This document shows positions 43,110 through 52,940 of a stretch of DNA of 64,000 bases, one piece after another (position 1 is the first letter of the stretch; the number at the start of each line of letters is the position of its first letter). The translations under genes were made by a program, and so were the position numbers. This DNA is from Nocardia sp. (lineage in GTDB: Bacteria; Actinomycetota; Actinomycetes; Mycobacteriales; Mycobacteriaceae): positions 21,215-85,214 of the forward strand of contig NZ_JAODNK010000022.1 in the NCBI RefSeq assembly GCF_025465275.1, in the 5' to 3' direction. Under the pieces are notes generated by a model. The model did no database searches and had not been told where the DNA came from. It saw only the letters and a program-made list of their open reading frames with translations.

Positions 43110-43456
43110 TCATCGGTGGGGTGGCGGCTGGTAGTTCTGCATGTAGGTTGTATCGACTCCCAGCGCACCAAGCCTGGTCGGGCTGCCGGGGTGTCCGAGT
43201 GGGGTTGTCCGTCCGGGTAGTGGCTCGGCGAAGAAGCGGGCGTTCTCGATGACGAACTGTTCTTGTCCCGGGGGCATGTCATCTTCGTAATAGATTGCCT
43301 CGACCGGGCATACGGGTTCGCAGGCACCGCAGTCGATGCATTCGTCGGGCTGGATGTAGGCCATCCGGTTGCCGATGAAGATGCAGTCCATCGGGCACTC
43401 CTCGATGCAGGCCCGATCGAGTAGTCAACGCACGCGGCGCCGATCACGAAGGTCAT
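43110..43456 (-). pseudogene. Frameshifted 3Fe-4S/4Fe-4S ferredoxin (FdxA-type)
   Basis: Read from ATG (complement 43454-43456, after AGAGGAG) the protein starts MTFVIGAACVDYS, then shifts frame. The remaining, correct part begins CIFIGNRMAYIQ and carries ECIDCGACEPVCPVEAIYYE. Inserting one C near 43418 restores a continuous protein of about 115 residues with DRACIEECPMDC, the expected first cluster motif. So one base is missing. It is either a recent pseudogene or a sequencing error. The intact protein would be a small electron carrier. Confidence 0.8.
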
Positions 43457-43568
43457 GGTGTTCTCCTCTGGCGTACCCGACCCCGCGACTCGGGGATGTC
43501 TACGATCCTGGTGCTCGCTCGCGCGGGCGGGTAGTGGCCGAATGCCCATCACCTCATAAGGTGTCCTG

Positions 43569-44502
43569 ATGACCTTGCCGCCGGGGACGCCCGATCTGGA
43601 GGTGCTGGATCTGCTCGTCTCTGTGGCGGAACTGGGCAGCCTCGGCGCGGCCGCGCGACGGCACGGCATCAGCCAGCCCGCCGCCGGCATGCGGATCAAA
43701 GCCCTGGAGCGGCGATTGCACCTGCGGCTGGTGGATCGGGGGCCCACCGGGTCGGCGTTGACCGACGCCGGGCACACCGTGGTCGAACTCGGTCGCCCCG
43801 TGCTGGCGGCCGCGCTGGCGCTGGCGGAAGGAGTCGCGGCCCTGCATCGCGTCGCGCGCCCGAGTCTGCGCATTCTGGCCTCGACAACCATTGCAGACCA
43901 TCGCATTCCGCATTGGTTGAACGCATTGCGGAAGATTCACCCGGAACTGGCGGTGGAGCTGGATGTGGCGAACTCCCGGCAGGTGACCGTAGCGGTGCGC
44001 GACCGCGAGACCGAACTCGGTTTTGTCGAAGGTCCCCATCCGCCAGCGGGATTGGGTAGCCGGGTGCTTGTCGCCGATGAGCTCGTTGTGGTTGTCGGGC
44101 CGACCCACCCCTGGGCGACCCGCCGCCGTCCGGTGACCCCACGTGAACTTGCCGACACCCCGCTGCTGTGGCGGGGAGAAGGGCTCCGGAACCCGGGACA
44201 CAGTCTGGGAAGCGCTCGAGATTCACGGCGTGCCGGCTCGACCGGCAGCCGAATTCGGCTCGGCCGCAGCGATTCTCACTACCGCCCGCAGCGGTACCGC
44301 ACCCGCGGTGGTCAGCCGGCTGATCGTGGCGCATGAGCTCCGTGCCGGTACTCTCCACGAGGTGCCCTTGGCCGACTCGATCACCCTCACCAGAAAGTTC
44401 CGCGCCATCTGGGACCGTCGGACGCCGCCCAGCGGCCCCGCCGAGGACTTGGTCGAGCTTGCTGCCCGCATAGAAGCGGCACGGACAAACCGGCCCAGAT
44501 GA
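43569..44502 (+). pseudogene. Frameshifted LysR-family regulator
   Basis: The first 200 residues are a normal LysR protein: LLVSVAELGSLGAAARRHGISQPAAGMRIK (helix-turn-helix, in parts) and the start of the substrate-binding domain. Near 44172-44175 a run of four Gs replaces three; removing one joins TPLLWR to EKGSGTRDTVWEALEIHG, and the frame then continues to a stop at 44502. The unshifted frame runs on as unrelated sequence to 44336. About 310 residues if repaired, normal for the family. It is divergent from the ferredoxin, which also has a one-base indel. Confidence 0.8.
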
Positions 44503-44880
44503 TCTCATCGAGCTTCTGAAACAGGCCAAGCGTGCCCGTCGCGGCACTGCGGGCGAGCACGCTTGGGTTCATTCTCGCGAACCGGTTCAGCGGGGTGAAA
44601 TTCATTCAGACCCCCTCCGGTGTCGACGGTTCCTCGTTCTTCCCCTCCAGCTTTGAGACCGAGAAACCGATACTCGACAATTCCGGCTGGTATCTGGGGG
44701 CGTTTGGTCTGTCCCTTCTTGGTCTCGAGTCGAAAGCTTCTCTCGCACAGTAGGTTCCACTGCCACCGGGCCTCTACCGTTTTCCTGCCCATTCGCGGTC
44801 GTTTTCTGCCCGCCACACCTGCCGCCCGGGCGGGCCCGTCAGCCGGGCGGCGTCTGCCGTCCCCTTGTAGGCTTGCGCTG
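44503..44880. other. Gene-free stretch before the AraC regulator
   Basis: A 378-base interval with no convincing gene. It has only GC-rich short repeats (around 44820, GCCGCCCGGGCGGGC). The AraC reading frame stays open upstream into it, but the protein-like sequence begins at 44881. Confidence 0.4.
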
Positions 44881-45882
44881 GTGCACGAAAGGGTCGGCGT
44901 GATCGATGCGGAGTACGGGACAGAGACCTTCTCGACCGACGATGACGACCCGGCGGCGTCCTGGTACGAGTACCTCCAGCAGCGGCAGGGATCGGTTCGG
45001 CTGGCGTTCGGCGCCGGCTTTCGCTCGGATGCTTATGCCCAGAATGTCGGCCAATTCCAGGTCGTGAGGTTCACCTCCGGCGCACTCGACTACCAGCGCT
45101 CACGACGCAATGTGCAATGCGACGGTGACAACAGCTATCGACTCCTCATCCCGCTGCAAGGTCATTTCAAGTTCGAACAAGGCGATTCCAGGGAAGTCTT
45201 CCACCCTGGCAGAATCTGCTTCTTCCATTGGGGCCGCCCACTGTGGATGACGCACACCGAGACGATCAGCGCGTTGATCATGACCGTCCCCGAGAAATCG
45301 ATCGATTCCGCACGCGCCGAGAATGCCTCGCTCGCGCTGGATGAGAAGCGTCCCCTGGTGCGTGCACTGGAGGCGCAGGTTCGAATGCTCGTCGAGGCCG
45401 AGGGTTGGACGGCAGCGGATTTCAGCGTCGCATTCTTCAGCGCGCTCACGCTGCTCGATGGAGCGCTGAACCCCTCTCCCGCCATCAAATCCGGCAAGCG
45501 CGCGATAGACGCCGAACGCGCACGACGCCTGATCGAAAACCACGCGAACGATCCCCGGGTGACCCCGGAGACCATCGCCGCGATGTTGTGCATCGGCGAG
45601 CGGACGCTGTACAAGGTGCTGAAGCGTGCCGGATACCTGTCGCCGGGTGCGCTGCTACGCACGATCCGCGTCGAGCGCGCACATCGGCGATTGTCCCTTG
45701 CGCTGCCGGTCGATATGGACAGGATCGCCTTCGAGGAAGGATTCCCGAGCACTCGCAGGTTTCGGGAAGCCTACCGAGAGCACTACGGGCAGACCCCGGC
45801 ACAGATGCGCGAACAGCTATTCGGTTCCGGCCCTGAGGGATCGCCGGTCGATAGGCACCTCGTGGACGGCCGGGCGCGATGA
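44881..45882 (+). CDS. AraC-family transcriptional regulator
   Basis: A 333-residue AraC regulator. The N-terminal part (about 1-200) is a cupin-like sensor of the AraC-binding-domain type (YRLLIPLQGHFKFEQGD and PGRICFFHWGRPLWM). The C-terminal two helix-turn-helix motifs read VTPETIAAMLCIGERTLYKVLKRAG and VDMDRIAFEEGFPSTRRFREAYREHYGQTPAQMR, in parts. GTG 44881 is the preferred start; another GTG at 44899 is possible. It overlaps the next small gene by four bases. Confidence 0.82.
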   Translation: MHERVGVIDAEYGTETFSTDDDDPAASWYEYLQQRQGSVRLAFGAGFRSDAYAQNVGQFQVVRFTSGALDYQRSRRNVQCDGDNSYRLLIPLQGHFKFEQGDSREVFHPGRICFFHWGRPLWMTHTETISALIMTVPEKSIDSARAENASLALDEKRPLVRALEAQVRMLVEAEGWTAADFSVAFFSALTLLDGALNPSPAIKSGKRAIDAERARRLIENHANDPRVTPETIAAMLCIGERTLYKVLKRAGYLSPGALLRTIRVERAHRRLSLALPVDMDRIAFEEGFPSTRRFREAYREHYGQTPAQMREQLFGSGPEGSPVDRHLVDGRAR

Positions 45883-46268
45883 CCACGGCACGTGAAGTTC
45901 CCGATCCGTGGTCCGACTCTCGCGGCACCCGCCACTGGGTCCCCTCCCGCGGCTTGACCAACGGGCTGAACGCCCGTGCCTGGGGAGTCCTCGCCGACTT
46001 GACCGAGTCACAGGTCTACCGAGTACTTTTCGCGCTGACCGACGCGGGAATCGCAGGTTACGTCCTACCGGTGCGCACGACCGTCCTGGAGCGCGGCGAC
46101 CCGGACGTGGTGTGGCGGCTCTGGGTCGACCTCCCGCAGTATCGCGCCGCAGAGGATCTACTGATGGAGTTGCTGCGCTACGGCCGCCCTCGACGCCGCC
46201 CGACCCCACTGTCGGACCACAAACGCGCCCGGCGAATGCGAGTCCGCCTGGTTCGCAAGTCACCGTGA
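45879..46268 (+). CDS. Hypothetical protein, basic
   Basis: A 129-residue soluble protein without a recognised domain. Middle: LTESQVYRVLFALTDAGIAGYVLPVRTTV; the C-terminus is strongly basic (RRRPTPLSDHKRARRMRVRLVRK). It is coupled to the AraC gene by an ATGA overlap. Possibly nucleic-acid binding, judged only from charge. Confidence 0.55.
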   Translation: MTTAREVPDPWSDSRGTRHWVPSRGLTNGLNARAWGVLADLTESQVYRVLFALTDAGIAGYVLPVRTTVLERGDPDVVWRLWVDLPQYRAAEDLLMELLRYGRPRRRPTPLSDHKRARRMRVRLVRKSP

Positions 46269-46582
46269 CGGCGGCTCGGACATCCTGTGCGCGCCGATCG
46301 AACCTGAATCCGGCGCGGACCATGCCCGATCGACTCGCTCGATGGCAAATGGCAGGCCCGGCTGCTGACGGCTCGCAGAATCGGCCTTAGCGGACAAAAA
46401 TCTAGCTCAGGCAACAGTTTTCGCACTCTGAGCCGAGTGAATGACCGGTCAGACCGGATCCCCGGCGCGCCTGCGGGGAGGTTGACGTGCTGCCCCCTAA
46501 TGTGGGGCCGTCTACGGCCGCTATGGCCTGGCAGTGACATTCTGGTGTTGAGCCCCCGTGGTGGCGGCTGGATCGGAGTCCG
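46269..46582. other. Gene-free stretch
   Basis: A 314-base interval between the hypothetical gene and the FhuF-like gene. I see no gene, no strong hairpin and no clear promoter hexamers. Confidence 0.4.
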
Positions 46583-47239
46583 ATGGAAATGGTTGCGCAG
46601 CCCCCTGTTCGGATGAGTGAAGTGCCTGGTACTCGGCTACTGGATGCGCAGTGGCTGGGGGAGCGGATCTCCGAGATGGGTATTTCGTGGGGGACGGGGG
46701 ATTCTCGGGTGTCCGGGACCCTCTGGTGGTGCATGGCTGCATCGTCGCTGGTGGATCCGATTGTCGGCGCTTATGCGCATGGGTTGCCGGCGCTGGATCC
46801 CACATTGGAGCGCATCGGCTGCGAGATTCGGCCGGATGGGGGAGTGGAGCGGGTGCTGCCGCTGGCGGGGACGGCTGCGGACGAGGCGCCTACGGAATCT
46901 GTCGGGCATGCGCTGCGGCACACGCTCTCGCGGGTGGTGCCTGTAGTGGCGGAGGTATCGGGTGCGGGGGTGGCGTCGCTGTGGGCGATCGTCGCCGATG
47001 CCATCGGCAATCGCGCGCTCGATGCCGGCGCTCAGGAATCGGGTGCGCTGCTGGCCAGGGAGGTGGCGGGACGGCTCCCGGTACCCCGATTCAGTGATAT
47101 CGGGGGCCGTACTTTTGTGCGTCGCATCTCCTGCTGCCTGGTGTTCGAGGTTCCGGGCTGCGAGATGTGCACCAGTTGCCCGAAACGACCTGCGGCTCAG
47201 CGCGAAGTACTGCTCGCGGAGCTGGCCGCGCGCGGCTGA
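46583..47239 (+). CDS. FhuF-like [2Fe-2S] protein (siderophore-iron reductase family)
   Basis: A 218-residue protein whose C-terminus has the FhuF cysteine cluster: RRISCCLVFEVPGCEMCTSCPKRP (CC, then C, C-x-x-C). The N-terminal part (LWWCMAASSLVDPIVGAY) resembles the ligand-binding half of the family. The family reduces ferric-siderophore iron in the cytoplasm. It stands alone upstream of thrS; an ATG at 46583 and one at 46613 are both possible starts. Confidence 0.78.
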   Translation: MEMVAQPPVRMSEVPGTRLLDAQWLGERISEMGISWGTGDSRVSGTLWWCMAASSLVDPIVGAYAHGLPALDPTLERIGCEIRPDGGVERVLPLAGTAADEAPTESVGHALRHTLSRVVPVVAEVSGAGVASLWAIVADAIGNRALDAGAQESGALLAREVAGRLPVPRFSDIGGRTFVRRISCCLVFEVPGCEMCTSCPKRPAAQREVLLAELAARG

Positions 47240-47351
47240 CACCCCGGCAGCCGGTCCATCGGCGCACCGCCACCACCGTGCCGATAGCATGGACCGGCCA
47301 GACATCGCGGGGAATTCCCGCGCTTACGACAATGCCTAGGAGTGCGCAGCC

Positions 47352-49403
47352 GTGACCACCACAGCCCCGAAGAGCCCAGTCGCCCTCGTCCGGGTGTCGG
47401 CCGGGACTACGGCGGGTGCCGCGGTGCGCGAGGCCGACCTGCCGAGCAAGGGTCCCGACGCCGTCATCGTCGTCCGCGACGCGGAGGGTTATCTCAAGGA
47501 TCTGTCCTGGATTCCGGACACCGACACCGAGGTCGAAGCCGTCACCGCCGATTCCGAGGACGGCCGCAGCGTGATCCGGCACTCGGCCGCGCATGTGCTC
47601 GCGCAGGCTGTGCAGCAGGAGTTCCCGGAGGCCAAGCTCGGCATCGGCCCGCCCAACAAGGACGGCTTCTACTACGACTTCCAGGTCGATCGCCCCTTCA
47701 CCCCGGAGGATCTGGCGAAGCTGGAATCCCGGATGAAGAAGATCATCAAAGGCGCACAGCGCTTTTCGCGCCGCGTGACCGATGTCGAGGAAGCTCGCAT
47801 CGAACTGGCCAAGGAGCCGTTCAAGCTGGAGCTGATCTCCGATAAGTCGGGCATCGACGATCCGGAGGTCATGGAGGTCGGTGGCAAAGAGCTGACCATC
47901 TACGACAATCTGGACCCGCGCACCGGCGAAAAGCTGTGGGGCGACCTGTGCCGCGGCCCGCACATCCCCACCACCAAGTACATTCCCGCGTTCAAGCTGA
48001 CCCGCAGCTCGGCCGCCTACTGGCGGGGTGATCAGAGCCGCGAGGATCTGCAGCGCGTGTACGGCACCGCCTGGGAATCGCAGGAGGCGCAGGAGGAGTA
48101 CCTGAACCTGCTCGCCGAAGCCGAGAAGCGCGATCACCGCAAGCTCGGCCTGGAGCTGGACCTGTTCTCCTTCCCGGACGAGCTGGGCTCCGGCCTGCCG
48201 GTGTTCCACCCCAAGGGCGGCATCATCCGCAAGGAGCTGGAGGACTACTCGCGTCGCCGGCACATCGCCGCGGGCTACGAGTTCGTCAATACCCCGCACA
48301 TCACCAAGGGCCATCTCTTCGAGGTCTCCGGCCACCTGGACTGGTACCGCGACGGCATGTTCCCGGCCATGCACCTCGATGCCGAGCTCAATGACGACGG
48401 CACCGTGCGCAAGCCCGGCCAGGACTACTACGTCAAGCCGATGAACTGCCCGATGCACAATCTGATCTTCCGTTCGCGCGGCCGCTCGTATCGTGAACTG
48501 CCGCTGCGCATGTTCGAGTTCGGTTCGGTCTACCGCTACGAGAAGTCCGGTGTCATCCACGGCCTGACCCGCGTGCGGGGCATGACCCAGGACGACGCGC
48601 ACATCTACTGCACCAAGGAGCAGATGCACGCGGAGCTCACCTCCACGCTGCAGTTCGTGCTGAGCCTGCTGCGCGATTACGGCCTCGACGACTTCTACCT
48701 GGAGCTATCCACCAAGGACCCCAAGAAGTTCGTCGGCTCCGACGAACTGTGGGAAGAGGCTACCGAAACCCTGCGCAAGGTGGCCACCGACTCCGGCCTG
48801 GACCTGGTGCCGGACCCGGGCGGCGCGGCCTTCTACGGCCCGAAGATCTCCGTGCAGGCCAAGGACGCGCTGGGCCGCACCTGGCAGATGTCCACCATCC
48901 AGCTGGACTTCAACCTGCCCGACCGCTTCGAGCTGGAGTACACCGGCTCCGACGGCCAGAAGCACCGGCCGGTCATGATCCACCGCGCGCTGTTTGGTTC
49001 CATCGAGCGCTTCTTCGGCGTGCTGACCGAGCACTACGCGGGCGCGTTCCCGGCCTGGCTGTCGCCGGTGCAGGTGGTCGGCATTCCGGTCGCCGAGGCC
49101 TTCGCCGAGCACCTGGACGGTGTGATCGAGCAGCTGCGCGACCATGACGTGCGCGCCGAGGTCGATCGCAGCGACGACCGCATGCAGAAGAAGATCTTCA
49201 ATCAGACTGCGCAGAAGGTGCCCTTCATGCTGCTCGCCGGCGCGAAGGATGTGGAGGCGGGCGCGGTCAGCTTCCGTTTCCGCGACGGCACCCAGGTCAA
49301 TGGTGTGCCGGTCGCGGAGGCGGTGGCAACGATCGTCGAGTGGATCCGCCGCCGCGAGAACGTCTCTCCGACCGCGCAGCGTTTCGAGAAGGCGAACGGG
49401 TAG
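47352..49403 (+). CDS. thrS: Threonyl-tRNA synthetase
   Basis: A 683-residue class II synthetase. Domains in order: TGS (about 1-65), second additional domain with [18 protein letters not shown] (editing), the catalytic core with zinc ligand in [13 protein letters not shown] and motif 2 around [21 protein letters not shown] (in parts), motif 3 [18 protein letters not shown], and the anticodon-binding end. GTG or nearby start is supported by AGGAG at 47338. First gene of the conserved thrS-PIM operon. Confidence 0.95.
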   Translation: MTTTAPKSPVALVRVSAGTTAGAAVREADLPSKGPDAVIVVRDAEGYLKDLSWIPDTDTEVEAVTADSEDGRSVIRHSAAHVLAQAVQQEFPEAKLGIGPPNKDGFYYDFQVDRPFTPEDLAKLESRMKKIIKGAQRFSRRVTDVEEARIELAKEPFKLELISDKSGIDDPEVMEVGGKELTIYDNLDPRTGEKLWGDLCRGPHIPTTKYIPAFKLTRSSAAYWRGDQSREDLQRVYGTAWESQEAQEEYLNLLAEAEKRDHRKLGLELDLFSFPDELGSGLPVFHPKGGIIRKELEDYSRRRHIAAGYEFVNTPHITKGHLFEVSGHLDWYRDGMFPAMHLDAELNDDGTVRKPGQDYYVKPMNCPMHNLIFRSRGRSYRELPLRMFEFGSVYRYEKSGVIHGLTRVRGMTQDDAHIYCTKEQMHAELTSTLQFVLSLLRDYGLDDFYLELSTKDPKKFVGSDELWEEATETLRKVATDSGLDLVPDPGGAAFYGPKISVQAKDALGRTWQMSTIQLDFNLPDRFELEYTGSDGQKHRPVMIHRALFGSIERFFGVLTEHYAGAFPAWLSPVQVVGIPVAEAFAEHLDGVIEQLRDHDVRAEVDRSDDRMQKKIFNQTAQKVPFMLLAGAKDVEAGAVSFRFRDGTQVNGVPVAEAVATIVEWIRRRENVSPTAQRFEKANG

Positions 49404-49406
49404 GGC

Positions 49407-50039
49407 ATGAGCGAATTCACGGCGCCCGACGGTCTCTCCGAAGACGCTGCGGGGCTTGCAGATTCGACGCCGCGAGAGACGATCGTCGATCGCGGCGCCG
49501 GTGACCCGGACCGCTTGCAGCGGCTGTGGACGCCGTACCGCATGTCCTACATCACCGGGGCGACCGGCGAGCGCAAGCCCGCCGACGAGTCGGATACAGA
49601 CGCGCCCAAGAAGACCGGTCATCCCTTCACCGATATCCCCGAGATGTCGGATGAGGACGGCCTGGTCCTGGCGCGCGGCCAGTTCGTGTACGCGGTGCTG
49701 AACCTGTACCCGTACAACCCCGGCCACATGATGGTGGTGCCCTACCGCCGGGTGGCCAATCTCGAGGACCTCACGCTCGACGAGAGCACCGAGCTGATGG
49801 CCTTCACCCAGCAGGCGATTCGCGTGATGAAGCGGGTGTCGCGGCCGGAGGGTTTCAATGTCGGCCTGAATCTCGGTGGCGTTGCCGGTGGTTCACTCGC
49901 CGATCACCTGCATCAACATATCGTGCCCCGCTGGAGTGGCGACGCGAACTTCATTACCGTCGTCGGCGGAGTGAAGGTCATGCCGCAGCTGCTACGGGAA
50001 ACCCGGGCACTGCTGGCGGAGGCCTGGAAGGAGGCGTAG
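49407..50039 (+). CDS. HIT-family Ap4A phosphorylase-like protein
   Basis: A 210-residue HIT protein. The catalytic motif is LADHLHQHIVPRWSGD, the HxHxH signature. GFNVGLNLGGVAGGS precedes it as expected. Mycobacterial orthologues at the same position are diadenosine-tetraphosphate phosphorylases. It starts three bases after thrS, so co-transcribed. Confidence 0.9.
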   Translation: MSEFTAPDGLSEDAAGLADSTPRETIVDRGAGDPDRLQRLWTPYRMSYITGATGERKPADESDTDAPKKTGHPFTDIPEMSDEDGLVLARGQFVYAVLNLYPYNPGHMMVVPYRRVANLEDLTLDESTELMAFTQQAIRVMKRVSRPEGFNVGLNLGGVAGGSLADHLHQHIVPRWSGDANFITVVGGVKVMPQLLRETRALLAEAWKEA

Positions 50040-50119
50040 ATGAGCGACAATCGCGCAGCGGCTCATCGGAGCCGACCGGGTGCGGGTGTCCCGCAAGGCA
50101 CGGAAGGAATCCGAATAGC

Positions 50120-50791
50120 GTGCTGAGCTTCTTCGGTCGCGAGACGTTCGCCAAAGCGACTGCGCCCCTGGGCAAAGCCTTGGTGAGCACCGGACTCACA
50201 CCGGATGCCATGACGCTGATCGGCACCACCGCCTCGATTGCCGCGGCGGTGACGCTGTTCCCGTCCGGTCACCTGTTCTGGGGAACCATGGTGATCTGGC
50301 TGTTCGTCATGTTCGACATGCTGGACGGCGCGATGGCCCGGGCGCGTGGCGGCGGTACGAAATACGGTGCGGTGCTCGATGCCACCTGTGATCGGGTGGC
50401 CGACGGCGCCATCTTCGGTGGTCTGGCCTGGTGGGCCGTCTATCACGAGCACTCGAAGGTGCTTTTCGCGGCTACGCTGGTGGTATTGGTGACCTCGCAG
50501 GTCATCTCGTACGCCAAGGCGCGCGCGGAGGCCAGCGGACTCTCGGCCGACGGCGGCATTATCGAGCGCCCCGACCGGCTGGTCATCGGGCTCGTCGGCG
50601 CCGGATTGACCGGCATCGGCGGGTATTTCGAGATCGACTGGCTCACCTACGCCGTGTATGTGGCCATCTACATCCTGGCGGTGCTCAGCATCGTCACTGT
50701 CTTTCAGCGTGTGCTGGCCGTGCGCAATTCGCCTGGCGCACGCGACATTATCGCCCCCGTGGCGAAGGCGCCGGAGGAACACCAGCGGTGA
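50120..50791 (+). CDS. pgsA: Phosphatidylinositol-phosphate synthase
   Basis: A 223-residue membrane CDP-alcohol phosphatidyltransferase. The family signature D-x2-DG-x2-AR-x8-G-x3-D-x3-D is FDMLDGAMARARGGGTKYG followed by AVLDATCD. About six membrane segments. It joins inositol phosphate to CDP-diacylglycerol, the first step of PI and PIM synthesis in mycolata. GTG start; the stop overlaps patA. Confidence 0.93.
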   Translation: MLSFFGRETFAKATAPLGKALVSTGLTPDAMTLIGTTASIAAAVTLFPSGHLFWGTMVIWLFVMFDMLDGAMARARGGGTKYGAVLDATCDRVADGAIFGGLAWWAVYHEHSKVLFAATLVVLVTSQVISYAKARAEASGLSADGGIIERPDRLVIGLVGAGLTGIGGYFEIDWLTYAVYVAIYILAVLSIVTVFQRVLAVRNSPGARDIIAPVAKAPEEHQR

Positions 50792-51819
50792 GCACCGATT
50801 TCACGTCCGCGATGACCGATAAGGCGTACGCGGCCGGATGGGCTCTGGTGCGCGGACTTCCGGAGGGCGCGGCGCGCCGCGGTTTCAATGCCGGAGCCGA
50901 TGCCGCCGCTCGTCGGATGAATCGGAAGGCGCACGCCGGGCACCCGAATCAGTTGCGGCGCAACCTCGCCCGGGTCATCGGCTCGACTCCCGAGCAGGTA
51001 CCCGACGATCTGATCCGCGCGAGCATGCGGTCCTATGCCCGCTACTGGCGGGAAGCGTTCCGGCTGCAAACCATGGACCATGCCGGAATGGTGAAGTCGG
51101 GCCAGCTGTTCGTCGATCAGGCGGAGCATCTGGAGGCCGCGCTGGCCGCCGGTCGCGGCGCCGTGCTGGTGCTGCCGCATTCCGGCAACTGGGATATGGC
51201 CGGTGTGTGGCTGGTGCAGAACCACGGTCCCTTCACCACGGTCCAGGAACGGCTGCAACCGGAATCCCTGTTCGAGCGCTTCGTTGAATATCGGGAAAGC
51301 CTCGGCTTCGAGGTGTTCCCGCTCACCGGCGGTGAGCAGCCGCCGTTCCCGCAGTTGGCGGAGCGGCTGCGACAGAACCGCGTGGTGTGCCTGCTGGGCG
51401 AGCGCGATCTCACCGGCAAAGGTGTGCCGGTGGACTTCTTCGGCGAACGCACCTGGATGCCCGCGGGTCCGGCGAAACTGGCGATCGAGACCGGTGCGGC
51501 GCTCATTCCGGTGCACTGCTGGAACGCCACCGATGCGCAGGGCCGCGAAGGCTGGGGCTTCAAGACGGAAGCGGCGCTGGATGTTTCGGGCGGTGCGGCC
51601 GCGGCGACCCAACTGCTGGCGGATCGGTTCGCGGCCAATATCGCCGCCCATCCCGCCGACTGGCACATGCTGCAACCGCTGTGGGAAAGTGATTTGTCGC
51701 AGTCGCGGCTGGACCGCATCGCGGCGGCGCAGCAGGCAGTGACAAAGGATCAAGTGGGGATTCGGGAGCCCGAGGCGGCACACGGCGTCGATGGGCACAG
51801 GGGAGACGCAGCACTATGA
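50788..51819 (+). CDS. patA: Phosphatidylinositol mannoside acyltransferase
   Basis: A 343-residue membrane-associated acyltransferase of the LpxL/HtrB fold. The catalytic HX4D motif is VLVLPHSGNWDMAG, with GERDLTGKGVPVDFFGE as the second conserved block. It adds a fatty acid to the mannose of PIM1/PIM2. GTG 50788 sits in the pgsA stop; pimA follows by a four-base overlap. Confidence 0.93.
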   Translation: MSTDFTSAMTDKAYAAGWALVRGLPEGAARRGFNAGADAAARRMNRKAHAGHPNQLRRNLARVIGSTPEQVPDDLIRASMRSYARYWREAFRLQTMDHAGMVKSGQLFVDQAEHLEAALAAGRGAVLVLPHSGNWDMAGVWLVQNHGPFTTVQERLQPESLFERFVEYRESLGFEVFPLTGGEQPPFPQLAERLRQNRVVCLLGERDLTGKGVPVDFFGERTWMPAGPAKLAIETGAALIPVHCWNATDAQGREGWGFKTEAALDVSGGAAAATQLLADRFAANIAAHPADWHMLQPLWESDLSQSRLDRIAAAQQAVTKDQVGIREPEAAHGVDGHRGDAAL

Positions 51820-52940
51820 GAATCGGCATGGTCTGCCCGTACTCGTTCGACGTGCCGGGCGGAGTGCAGTCGCATGTCGTGGAACTGGCGCAGGTACTGC
51901 TCGAACGCGGTCACAAGGTGAGCGTGCTCGCGCCCGCCGCCGATGACACACCGCTGCCGGACTATGTGGTGTCCGCAGGCAAGGCGGTCGCCATTCCGTA
52001 CAACGGGTCCGTCGCGCGACTGTCCTTCGGCCCCACCGCGTACACCCGCATCCGCCGCTGGATCGGCGACAACGACTTCGACGTGCTGCACATTCACGAG
52101 CCGAATGCGCCCAGCCTGTCGATGCTGGCATTGAAGATCGCCGAAGGCCCGATCGTGGCGACCTTCCACACCTCGACCACAAAATCGCTGGTACTCAGTA
52201 CTTTTCAGGGTGTGCTGCGGCCGTACCACGAGAAGATCAGCGGGCGGATCGCGGTCTCCGAGCTGGCGCGGCGCTGGCAGGTGGAGGCGCTCGGCGGGGA
52301 TGCCGTCGAAATCCCCAATGGTGTCGATGTTCCGGCCTTCGCGCACGCCCCGCTGCTGGCGGGGTACCCGCGCGGGGGTGGGACTGTGCTGTTTCTAGGC
52401 CGCTACGACGAGCCGCGCAAGGGCATGGATGTGCTGCTGGGCGCGCTGCCGGAACTGGTGCGCCGGCATCCGGATATCGAGGTGCTGATCGTGGGCCGCG
52501 GCGATGAGGAGCGACTGCGCCGCGAAGCCGGTGAAAATGCCTCACACCTGCGCTTTCTCGGGCAGGTCTCGGATGCGGAGAAGGCCTCGGCCATGCGCAG
52601 CGCCGATGTGTACTGCGCGCCCAACCTCGGCGGCGAAAGCTTCGGCATCGTGCTGGTGGAGGCCATGGCCGCCGGAACCGCCGTGGTCGCCAGCGATCTG
52701 GACGCCTTCCGCCGGGTGCTGCGCGACGGGACCGCGGGCATGCTGGTGCCGGTCGGCGATTCGGACCTGCTCGCCGCGGCGCTCGACGGCGTGCTCACCG
52801 ATACCGCACGCCGCGAAGAGCTCATCCGCACCGCGAATCAGGTTGTCGGCGAATACGATTGGCCGGTCGTGGCCGAGCAGATCCTGCGGGTCTACGAGAC
52901 TGTCACCGTGGGCGATATCCGTGTCAGGACCGCTGGATGA
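51816..52940 (+). CDS. pimA: Phosphatidyl-myo-inositol alpha-mannosyltransferase
   Basis: A 374-residue GT4 glycosyltransferase. N-terminal acceptor domain: CPYSFDVPGGVQSHVVELA. C-terminal GDP-mannose site: FLGRYDEPRKGMDVLL and GGESFGIVLVEAMAAG, with the E-x7-E motif. It adds the first mannose to phosphatidylinositol at the inner membrane face. Normal length. Confidence 0.95.
   Translation: MRIGMVCPYSFDVPGGVQSHVVELAQVLLERGHKVSVLAPAADDTPLPDYVVSAGKAVAIPYNGSVARLSFGPTAYTRIRRWIGDNDFDVLHIHEPNAPSLSMLALKIAEGPIVATFHTSTTKSLVLSTFQGVLRPYHEKISGRIAVSELARRWQVEALGGDAVEIPNGVDVPAFAHAPLLAGYPRGGGTVLFLGRYDEPRKGMDVLLGALPELVRRHPDIEVLIVGRGDEERLRREAGENASHLRFLGQVSDAEKASAMRSADVYCAPNLGGESFGIVLVEAMAAGTAVVASDLDAFRRVLRDGTAGMLVPVGDSDLLAAALDGVLTDTARREELIRTANQVVGEYDWPVVAEQILRVYETVTVGDIRVRTAG

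Noticed and set aside
47306..47322. T-box or terminator upstream of thrS
   Set aside because: Only a 6-bp stem (CGCGGG/CCCGCG) is seen; no T-box consensus or U-tract.
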